A stretch of DNA of 5,520 bases from Prevotellaceae bacterium (GTDB taxonomy: Bacteria; Bacteroidota; Bacteroidia; Bacteroidales; UBA932). The stretch's first letter is position 1. Every line of letters begins with the position of its first letter. This document shows positions 1 through 5,229 of this stretch, one piece after another. Below the pieces are notes generated by a model, which was not told the DNA's origin, did no database searches, and worked only from the letters and a program-made list of their open reading frames with translations. Where the stretch lies: the NCBI GenBank assembly GCA_031259225.1, contig JAIRLT010000009.1, forward strand, positions 1-5,520, written 5' to 3'. The position numbers were made by a program, and so were the translations under genes.

Positions 1-189
1 CTTCTGGCGAAGCCGCCAGACTTTTTGGCGAAGCCGCCAAGACTTCTGGCGAAGCCGCCAAGACCTTTGGCGAAGCCGCCAAGACTTCTGGCGAAGCCGC
101 CAAGACTTCTGGCGAAGCCGCCAGACTTTCTGGCGAAGCCGCCAAGACTTCTGGCGAAGCCGCCAAGACTTCCGGCGAAGCCGCCAAGA
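1..189. repeat. 21 bp tandem repeat array, nine copies, truncated at the window edge
   Basis: An invariant 13 nt core, GGCGAAGCCGCCA, recurs with exact 21 bp spacing starting at 6, 27, 48, 69, 90, 111, 132, 153 and 174. The cores are joined by 8 nt linkers that vary slightly (AGACTTCT, GACTTTTT, AGACCTTT, GACTTTCT, AGACTTCC). Each core is self-complementary: TGGCG and CGCCA pair around AAGC, and some copies extend to a 6-7 bp stem through the linkers. The array stops abruptly at 189 and probably continues to the left. It lies downstream of pheT, 138 bp past its stop codon. The period is a multiple of three, so all frames through the repeats themselves stay open, but no reading frame looks like a real protein. 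Function is unknown; I read it as a non-coding intergenic repeat. Confidence 0.95.
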
Positions 190-327
190 GATTATCGATT
201 AACAGCAGGGTTATGGGAGTTTATTTGGCGCCCCGGCGAGTCCGGTGCGCCGTTATACGGCTTCACCGCCCCCTCGGGAGCGGCATGTTTATAGCCGCGT
301 GCGTAAGTGCGGGGTACAAAACTTACT
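190..327. other. GC-rich intergenic gap downstream of pheT
   Basis: There is no credible gene here. The only minus-strand ATG (284-286) reaches a stop after seven codons. The segment contains several short inverted repeats: the GC hairpin at 227-251, CCGT/ACGG at 250-260, and GTAAGT/ACTTAC at 303-308 and 321-326. None is followed by a T-run on the pheT strand, so no canonical intrinsic terminator for pheT can be named. Confidence 0.6.
227..251. other. GC-rich hairpin downstream of pheT, possible transcript end structure
   Basis: GGCGC at 227-231 pairs with GCGCC at 247-251, and CCGG at 233-236 pairs with CCGG at 242-245. One C/T mismatch separates the stems and the loop is five bases, giving a 9 bp, almost all G-C stem. 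It lies 77 bp past the pheT stop codon. On the minus strand it is followed by AAATAAACTCCC rather than a T-tract. It could stabilise the 3' end or aid termination, but the role is inferred from position only. Confidence 0.35.
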
Positions 328-2793
328 TTACCGCAGTGTGGCGGCAAAGTTTTGTTCAAATGTTTTTAGCAGATTGTCCATGATGCGTTCAATGTGCGCG
401 TCGGCGAGGGTTTTTTCCCTGTCCTGCAAGACAAAGCTCAGGGCATACTGTTTCTTGCCTTGCGGCAGGTTGCCGCCGCGGTATACATCAAACAAATTGA
501 CGCGCGTCAATAAATGTTTTTCCGCCTTGAAAGCGGCGTTGCGCAATTGGGCGTAGGTAATTTTTTCGTCCACCACCAGCGCCAGGTCGCGCCGCACTTC
601 GGGGAATTTCGGTAATTCCGTATACTGTATTTTGTGGTTCCCGGCGGCTTTGAAGAGCCAACTGCCGGCTATTTCCGCCGCAAATACTTCCTGTTTGATG
701 TCGAAGGGCTGGCGTATTTTTTTCGATACGGCGCCCAATACCGCCACCGGCTTGCCGTTTAAAAGGTATTGCAGTCCGCCGGAAAATATGTCTGCCGGCG
801 CTTCGTCCGTATCCAAGCTGCCGGCTGCTATGCCGAAGCGTTCCATAATACTGTCTACGTATCCTTTCAGATAGAAGAAATCCGAGCGTTCCTGCGGTTG
901 GCGCCAGTTTTGTCCGGCGGTAAAACCGGTCATAAACACGCCTAACTGCAAGGTTTCGGCGTAGGCTTTCAGCGAGCCGTCGTCGCGGGCGGCGTCAAAA
1001 GCATAGCAGTTGCCCCATTCAAATAATTTCAAATCGGCATGCTGGCGGTTAATGTTACGTGCGATGGACTCCAACCCGCCGAAGAGCAAGGTCTGCCGCA
1101 GTACATTCAAGTCGCTGCTTAACGGGTTGAGGATACGCGCCGCCTTACTTTCCGGAAATGTTTGCAGCGGCTGGTAATAGCCCGCTTTGGTCAGGGAATT
1201 GTTCATCATTTCATAAAAACCGTTTGCCGCAAGGTAATCCGATACGGTATTTTGTATTTTTTCCTTGTCCGGGCGGGGGGCGCGGGAGAGCGTAACCGCA
1301 GTGTGCGCCGGTATTTCCACGTTATTATAGCCGTAAATGCGCAACAGTTCTTCGACCACGTCGCACTCGCGCGTAACATCCACGCGGTAGGAAGGCACGG
1401 TTACCTGCAATCCTCCGGCACTTTCGTTGCCAATCACGAAGTCCAGCCGTTGCAGGATGCGGATAATGGTTTCCCTGCCTATGTTTTTCCCGATAAGCCG
1501 TTCCATGCGCGCGTAGTCCAGTTGCACCACAGCAGGAGCAATGGGGGAGGGGTAGCTATCCACCATCCCGCCAATTACGTTCCCGCCGGCAATTTCCCGG
1601 ATTAACTGCACGGCGCGTTGCAGTGCCTGCGGCGGAATTTGCGGGTCGGCGCCGCGTTCATAGCGGAACGAGGCGTCGGTGTTCAGTCCGTGCCGGCGGG
1701 CGGTCTTGCGGATCCACACCGGGTGGAAGTAGGCGCTTTCGAGGAATATGTTTTTTGTTTTTTCCGTTACGCCGTTTTCCAGCCCGCCGAAGACGCCGGC
1801 AATACACATCGGGCGGCGGGCGCTGCAAATCATCAGGTCTTGCGCGCCCAAAGTACGTTCCACGCCGTCGAGGGTTACAAACTTTGTGCCTTCGGGGCAA
1901 GTTTTTACGATGACCTCGCCGCCGTCAATAGTGTCCGCGTCGAAGGCATGGAGGGGCTGCCCCATTTCGTGCAGTACATAATTGGTAATGTCCACCACGT
2001 TGTTGATGGGGCGCACGCCAATGGCTGCAAGGCGTAGCTGCAACCACCCCGGCGAGGGCTGCACAGTTACGCCGCAAACCGTCAAGCCGGTATAGCGGGG
2101 GCAAGCTGCCGGGTTTTCCACCGCCACACGCACCGGCGCGATGGGTGAATGACCAGCCGGAAGGGCTTCCAGCGCACCAGCCGTTTGCTTATAAATTTTA
2201 TCCGTCCGTAAATCTATATCCAGCGCCGCCGCCAAATCGCGCGCCACGCCTGTGTACGACGCGGCGTCAATCCGGTTAGGGGTCAGCCCGATTTCAAATA
2301 TGGCGTCGTTTTCTAACTGTAACCATTCGCCCAACGGCGTGCCGGGCAAGGCTTCCGGCGCAAGCACCATAATCCCGTCGTGGCTGTTGCCCAGCCCTAA
2401 TTCATCTTCGGCGCAAATCATCCCCATGGATGCCACGCCGCGCAATTTTGATTTTTTGATTTTCACTTCCCCGCCATTCGCAAAATACAGCGTTGAGCCG
2501 ACCGTCGCGACCGGCACTTTCTGCCCGGCAGCCACATTGGGCGCGCCGCAGACAACCTGCAACGGTTCGCCGGCGCCGATATCCACTTTTGTTACCTGCA
2601 ATTTATCCGCGTCGGGATGCGGCGCACATTCCAGCACTTCGCCGACCACCACGCCCAGCAGTCCGCCTTTTACCGCCTCCCGCCGTTCGATGGCTTCCAC
2701 TTCCAAGCCGATGCTTGTCAAAACTTCCGCCACCTGCCCGGGCGTTCCGGTGACCGGCAGGTAATCTTTCAACCAATTGTACGATATCTTCAT
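328..2793 (-). CDS. pheT: phenylalanine--tRNA ligase beta subunit
   Basis: Complete 821 aa protein with the usual length and domain order of bacterial PheT. In the family it pairs with PheS as an alpha2beta2 enzyme that charges tRNA-Phe in the cytoplasm. Visible in order: the N-terminal MKISYNWLKDYL block; a tRNA-binding OB fold at about 40-155 (HPDADKLQV, VCGAPN, SMGMICAEDELGLG); the B3/B4 editing region at about 220-390 (RPINNVVDITNYVLHEMGQP, LHAFDAD, DASFRYERGAD); the B5 domain at about 422-490 (VPSYRVDVTRECDVVEELLR); the catalytic-like core at about 500-715 (NPLSSDLNVLRQTLL, FEWGNCY); and an FDX-ACB domain at about 727-821 (KFPEVRRDLALVV). The ATG start gives the standard N-terminus. pheS is not in the window, so the two are not adjacent on the downstream side or across the divergent promoter region. 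No truncation or frameshift is visible. Confidence 0.99.
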   Translation of the reverse strand: MKISYNWLKDYLPVTGTPGQVAEVLTSIGLEVEAIERREAVKGGLLGVVVGEVLECAPHPDADKLQVTKVDIGAGEPLQVVCGAPNVAAGQKVPVATVGSTLYFANGGEVKIKKSKLRGVASMGMICAEDELGLGNSHDGIMVLAPEALPGTPLGEWLQLENDAIFEIGLTPNRIDAASYTGVARDLAAALDIDLRTDKIYKQTAGALEALPAGHSPIAPVRVAVENPAACPRYTGLTVCGVTVQPSPGWLQLRLAAIGVRPINNVVDITNYVLHEMGQPLHAFDADTIDGGEVIVKTCPEGTKFVTLDGVERTLGAQDLMICSARRPMCIAGVFGGLENGVTEKTKNIFLESAYFHPVWIRKTARRHGLNTDASFRYERGADPQIPPQALQRAVQLIREIAGGNVIGGMVDSYPSPIAPAVVQLDYARMERLIGKNIGRETIIRILQRLDFVIGNESAGGLQVTVPSYRVDVTRECDVVEELLRIYGYNNVEIPAHTAVTLSRAPRPDKEKIQNTVSDYLAANGFYEMMNNSLTKAGYYQPLQTFPESKAARILNPLSSDLNVLRQTLLFGGLESIARNINRQHADLKLFEWGNCYAFDAARDDGSLKAYAETLQLGVFMTGFTAGQNWRQPQERSDFFYLKGYVDSIMERFGIAAGSLDTDEAPADIFSGGLQYLLNGKPVAVLGAVSKKIRQPFDIKQEVFAAEIAGSWLFKAAGNHKIQYTELPKFPEVRRDLALVVDEKITYAQLRNAAFKAEKHLLTRVNLFDVYRGGNLPQGKKQYALSFVLQDREKTLADAHIERIMDNLLKTFEQNFAATLR

Positions 2794-2826
2794 AGTTATG
2801 ATTTTTTAACCATTGTAAAAAGTTGT

Positions 2827-2834
2827 CAAAGGTA
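2827..2834 (-). promoter_or_regulatory. putative pheT promoter -7 element
   Basis: On the minus strand this reads TACCTTTG, a full match to the Bacteroidota -7 consensus TAnnTTTG. It lies 33 bp upstream of the pheT ATG, which would give a 5' leader of roughly 25 nt. No TTTG or TTG is found at the expected 19-21 bp upstream; the nearest TTG (2865-2867) is 30 bp away. The assignment therefore rests on the -7 box and its position. Confidence 0.5.
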
Positions 2835-2870
2835 GCGATTTTTTTTGTAAATACGTTATGGATACAAGCG

Positions 2871-2902
2871 TTTGCGGCATTGTCTTTTTTGTAGTACTTT
2901 TG
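2871..2902 (+). promoter_or_regulatory. Bacteroidota-type promoter for the DUF4491 gene
   Basis: TTTG at 2871-2874, a 20 bp spacer and TACTTTTG at 2895-2902 match the Bacteroidota consensus. Transcription should begin around 2908-2910, about 15 nt ahead of the ATG at 2925. This argues against the in-frame GTG at 2904, which would be upstream of or at the transcript start. The promoter is divergent to the putative pheT promoter, with only 36 bp between the two boxes, so the upstream promoter regions adjoin or overlap. Confidence 0.8.
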
Positions 2903-2924
2903 CGTGGAAAAGAATAACATTTTA

Positions 2925-3224
2925 ATGGAATTTATTACTACTAACAATCTGACAGGGGTTTTAATGGGATTATGTACTTTTTTGATTATAGGAATTTTTC
3001 ATCCCCTTGTAATAAAAAGCGAGTATTATTTCGGCGTCCGCTGCTGGTGGGTGTTCCTCTTAACAGGCATCGCCGGCATGACCGCCGCATGGTTGATACA
3101 GGAAGTTTTCTGGTCGTCGCTGTTAGGCGTCCTTGCATGCAGCTCGTTCTGGAGTATCTACGAATTATTTCAACAGCGCGAACGCGTGCGCAAAGGCTGG
3201 TTCCCCAAAAAGCCGGGAAAATAA
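2925..3224 (+). CDS. DUF4491 family small inner-membrane protein
   Basis: A 99 aa protein from ATG 2925. I recognise DUF4491 from the blocks IIGIFHPLVIKSEYYFG (residues 21-37), CWWVFLLTGIAG (40-51), FWSIYELFQQRERVRKGWFP (75-94) and the very basic C-terminus. Three hydrophobic segments are visible at about 9-28, 40-58 and 62-79. They are followed by a charged tail that is probably cytoplasmic (inference from the positive-inside rule). No catalytic residues are evident, and the family's function is unknown to me. An earlier in-frame GTG at 2904 would add seven residues but overlaps the expected transcription start, so ATG 2925 is preferred. The gene is divergent from pheT and appears monocistronic: about 125 bp of gene-free sequence follows before the next promoter. 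Confidence 0.9.
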   Translation: MEFITTNNLTGVLMGLCTFLIIGIFHPLVIKSEYYFGVRCWWVFLLTGIAGMTAAWLIQEVFWSSLLGVLACSSFWSIYELFQQRERVRKGWFPKKPGK

Positions 3225-3347
3225 ATAAACTTCCACAATTTCTATTTTTATGTACACCGTTTCAGATAAAAAAGAAACGTGAAATCGCATTTATTGCATC
3301 TTGAGATCGTGAGAAACCCGTCTTAAATAAAAATAAAATGGAAAAGA
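3225..3347. other. A/T-rich intergenic gap after the DUF4491 gene
   Basis: No gene is supported here. The only structure noted is CGTTTC at 3258-3263 pairing with GAAACG at 3274-3279 around an A-rich loop. It is not followed by a T-tract, so it is a poor intrinsic terminator. The stretch ends at the promoter beginning at 3348. Confidence 0.5.
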
Positions 3348-3378
3348 TTTGCAATTAAAAAATAAAGTGATATATTTG
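3348..3378 (+). promoter_or_regulatory. Strong Bacteroidota-type promoter for the lipoprotein-FISUMP unit
   Basis: TTTG at 3348-3351, a 19 bp spacer and TATATTTG at 3371-3378 match the TTTG-N19/20-TAnnTTTG consensus exactly. Transcription should start near 3384-3386. No other TAnnTTTG box is seen on the plus strand between here and 3712. The lipoprotein and FISUMP genes would therefore be read from this promoter through an unusually long leader of about 330 nt. Confidence 0.85.
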
Positions 3379-3383
3379 CAGCA

Positions 3384-3711
3384 TATTTAAGTTCTTTACA
3401 GTCGGTAAAACCGCTTTTATTCTAGTTAGAGAACATCGACAGTTTTCGTAATGAAGGAATAAATAAAAAACGTCACGTGAAACGTGGATTTTACTTATCT
3501 TCATTATGGGTAGTCGATGACCTTCTAACTGATAAGTAGAATACCACGTTTCGAAATTTATAGCTTCATATATAATTTTTCGGAACATTGGCAGTAAGAA
3601 TAAAATTGCAGCAGGAGGTTGTTTTATAAATGTTGTTTGTGTTTGTGGGTACGTGTATAAAACAACCTCCAAAAGCTGCAAAAAATAATAACAATTAAAA
3701 AATTAAATTTT
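3384..3711 (+). ncRNA. long structured 5' leader RNA (or embedded non-coding RNA)
   Basis: About 330 nt lie between the inferred transcription start and the lipoprotein ATG. I did not recognise a known RNA family. Fold 1 is a rod from 3424 to 3530: 3424-3430/3524-3530, 3435-3440/3513-3518, 3449-3456/3499-3506, 3459-3468/3489-3498 (one mismatch) and 3474-3478/3482-3486, about 35 pairs. Fold 2 is a 21-pair hairpin, 3479-3499/3531-3552, with one bulge and one G-U. The folds compete for 3479-3499. Alternatively the fold 2 loop (3500-3530) pairs back to 3424-3455 as a pseudoknot. A smaller A/T hairpin lies at about 3552-3582, and a 22-pair hairpin at 3606-3681. A weak CGGT/ACCG hairpin followed by CTTTTATT sits at 3403-3420. 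No strong intrinsic terminator separates it from the coding genes, so a cis-acting leader is more likely than a free RNA. All of this is hand pairing without energy calculation. Confidence 0.55.
3606..3681 (+). promoter_or_regulatory. long hairpin just upstream of the lipoprotein start
   Basis: A perfect 15 bp inner stem (3614-3628 with 3656-3670) is capped by a 27 nt loop. A 7 bp outer stem, TTGCAGC at 3606-3612 with GCTGCAA at 3675-3681, closes it, separated from the inner stem by a single A on one side and AAAA on the other. The hairpin ends 30 nt before ATG 3712. Downstream sequence is A-rich, not T-rich, so it is not a plus-strand terminator. The GGAGG at 3614-3618 is buried in the stem. 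A role in translation control or mRNA stability is inference. Confidence 0.7.
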
Positions 3712-3885
3712 ATGAAAAAAATTCTTCTCCTCCTGTGCTTGTTGCTGTTGGCAACAAGTTGTGCAACGCAAAAAACAACTACATCCAACGTTGCATGTCC
3801 CGTTTATTATAACGGTAACGATGAACCGGCGTCATCCGGCATCTTTCTGTATTCGGAAAAACAACAAACAATTAACAAAAACTAA
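3712..3885 (+). CDS. small hypothetical lipoprotein (57 aa)
   Basis: Starts at ATG 3712 and ends with TAA 3883-3885. The N-terminus MKKILLLLCLLLLATSC is a lipoprotein signal: a basic n-region, a leucine-rich core and an ATSC lipobox, with Cys17 as the predicted lipidated residue. The mature part is only 41 residues, starts CATQKTTTSN, has a second cysteine at 29 in ACPVYYNGND and ends EKQQTINKN. No domain is recognised. It is probably anchored in the cell envelope on the periplasmic or outer face. The FISUMP gene starts 2 bp after its stop (TAA TT ATG), so the two are almost certainly co-transcribed and may be translationally coupled. The A/T-rich upstream sequence AATTAAATTTT is a typical Bacteroidota start context. 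Support comes from the intact signal plus tight spacing, because the length alone would be weak. Confidence 0.78.
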   Translation: MKKILLLLCLLLLATSCATQKTTTSNVACPVYYNGNDEPASSGIFLYSEKQQTINKN

Positions 3886-3887
3886 TT

Positions 3888-5129
3888 ATGAAAAAATTCT
3901 TTCTTTCTTTTCTTTCCCTCTTGGGATTGGGCTTTTCTGGAGCAGCACAAAGCCACATTAACATCGAACTGCTCAGCGCAACTTATACCACGCCAGCAGT
4001 ACAATTCCGCGTATCATGGAGTAGTATTCCTACTATAGCCGGACAAATACACAATTCCAAAATCTGGTTGTGGGTTGATTTTATTAAAATAGAAAATAAC
4101 CAACCTTCCGGCACATGGACACGCGCTGTCGTTGCCAACCCTTCGCCCGGAACTATTGCGCCGGAAACGAACAAAGGTTTTTGGTTGCAAGGAAACACCG
4201 GCAGTTATAATCAAATTGTAACGGTAGAATTAGACATACCGGCAAACACTACTTTTAATTGGTGCGCCTATGCTTCCGATTTCCCGCCGAATATGGTTAT
4301 GGAGGGACAAACCTATTATTTTAAAGGTACGCCGCCATTCATATTAAAAGAAGCTGATGGAACAATCCACGAAATCACACAAACATCCATGCCGAAAGCA
4401 AATTTAACCTTTGTGCCGGTAAGTATTACCGACAAAACGGAGTGTCTCGGGGGGTTGAAAGAAATTATAGGAACTTGTGCTTACACAGGTACAGACTGGT
4501 ATGCTGACCCCAATCACAAATGCCAACAACGTACCGGTGGCGCACAAAATTGGGAAGCATGGATAAAAGACACGCGGGATAACGAATTATACAGGGTTAT
4601 AAAAATGCCCGACAATCATTGGTGGTTAGCACAAAATGTGAAATACGCTGGCGCTGGTTCTGAAATTAGCTACTGCAATAAAGACGAATGTGGCAGAGCT
4701 TATTTTCCGGTGGATGCATATACTTCGTATGATGGTGGATCGAGTAGTTCATCTGGTAATGTGCAAGGAATTTGTCCTGCTAACTGGTTATTACCTATAT
4801 CGACCAATTGGCTATTATTGGTTAATAAAATACAGAATGATGGTCAATCTGTTGCTACAAGTCTGAGAGCTTTAGACTCTTCTTGTGAACCTGTAACAAA
4901 TTATTACGGTTGGGCTAACATTAAAAATGCTGCCAACGGAGGTGCTTATAGGAAGGTTAGCGGTTGGTATCGCAATGATGATTATGTAGATGATGCTAGG
5001 CACACAGGTCTCGTTGTTGATGCTCGGTCGGGGTCAGGGTATGACAACGTGTATTGCGGCGAATTTCATACGCATTATACACATAGTGGATTAGTGAAAA
5101 ATTGCATCCGTTGTTTCCGCCAACTGTAA
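3888..5129 (+). CDS. exported FISUMP-domain protein
   Basis: A 413 aa protein with a Sec signal peptide at 1-21 (MKKFFLSFLSLLGLGFSGAAQ). Residues 22-185 look all-beta (SATYTTPAVQFRVSW, KIWLWVDFIKIEN, YNQIVTVELDIPANTTFNW) and match no family I can name. The linker 195-227 (GTCAYTGTDWYADPNHKC, GGAQNWEAWIKD) leads into a Fibrobacter succinogenes major paralogous (FISUMP) domain at about 228-413. The signature is DTRDNELYRVIKMPDNHWWLAQNV, then CGRAYFP, then GICPANWLLPISTNWLLLVN, with the terminal NCIRCF standing where GFSVRC is usual. The familiar FWSSTE-like block is replaced around 373-380 by TGLVVDAR. Cysteines at 186, 197, 212, 263, 268, 296, 333, 390, 406 and 409 could form disulfides. It is probably secreted or surface-exposed; binding rather than catalysis is inferred. 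No lipobox or T9SS sorting tail is seen. It follows the lipoprotein gene by 2 bp. Confidence 0.9.
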   Translation: MKKFFLSFLSLLGLGFSGAAQSHINIELLSATYTTPAVQFRVSWSSIPTIAGQIHNSKIWLWVDFIKIENNQPSGTWTRAVVANPSPGTIAPETNKGFWLQGNTGSYNQIVTVELDIPANTTFNWCAYASDFPPNMVMEGQTYYFKGTPPFILKEADGTIHEITQTSMPKANLTFVPVSITDKTECLGGLKEIIGTCAYTGTDWYADPNHKCQQRTGGAQNWEAWIKDTRDNELYRVIKMPDNHWWLAQNVKYAGAGSEISYCNKDECGRAYFPVDAYTSYDGGSSSSSGNVQGICPANWLLPISTNWLLLVNKIQNDGQSVATSLRALDSSCEPVTNYYGWANIKNAANGGAYRKVSGWYRNDDYVDDARHTGLVVDARSGSGYDNVYCGEFHTHYTHSGLVKNCIRCFRQL

Positions 5130-5162
5130 TTATAGCTTAATTTTATAGAACTGGATGCAGGA

Positions 5163-5184
5163 AATACTGTTTTTCGGCAGTATT
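5163..5184. terminator. possible shared terminator between convergent genes
   Basis: AATACTG at 5163-5169 pairs with CAGTATT at 5178-5184 around an eight-base loop. It is centred between the FISUMP stop (5129) and the M13 peptidase stop (5230). The A/T-rich arms and the position between convergent genes fit a bidirectional terminator. Neither side has a clean T-run: plus reads ATATTCCC and minus reads TCCTGC after the stem. The call is therefore tentative. Confidence 0.35.
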
Positions 5185-5229
5185 ATATTCCCGCTATGGT
5201 GTTATCGCACCGCTTTGCCATCTTAGCTT

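Noticed and set aside
1..189. CRISPR array
   Set aside because: The 8 nt linkers are near-identical and far too short to be spacers, and no cas gene is present.
1..294. Open plus-strand frame through the repeats encoding LAKPPR-type heptads
   Set aside because: A 21 bp period without stops keeps every frame of the repeats open, the tail after the repeats resembles no protein, and there is no start context. It could only be real as the end of a gene outside the window.
1658..1900. Frames overlapping pheT on both strands, including 1162-1605, 1618-2037 and 2252-2764
   Set aside because: These are chance open frames produced by GC-rich pheT codons. None has a recognisable domain or start signal, and pheT itself is unmistakable.
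2904..3224. DUF4491 gene starting at GTG 2904
   Set aside because: The codon lies within 2 bp of the -7 box, at or before the expected transcription start. ATG 2925 gives the family-like N-terminus.
3403..3420. Early intrinsic terminator in the leader (CGGT AAA ACCG followed by CTTTTATT)
   Set aside because: The stem is only 4 bp and the T-run is interrupted. Too weak to call on its own, though it might matter as part of an attenuator.
3355..3681. 108-codon minus-strand frame across the leader
   Set aside because: It starts with TTG inside a hairpin arm, has no promoter, resembles no family, and lies opposite the structured leader. It looks like a chance frame.
3424..3681. Retron msr-msd, integron attC site or invertible promoter
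   Set aside because: No reverse transcriptase, integrase or recombinase is in the window. The arms lack the attC core motifs (RYYYAAC/GTTRRRY). The inverted repeats do not flank the promoter at 3348-3378.
4726..4760. Simple-sequence tract behind the five-serine run at residues 285-289
   Set aside because: The serines use mixed codons (TCG, AGT, AGT, TCA, TCT), so this is not a slippage tract or a phase-variation switch.
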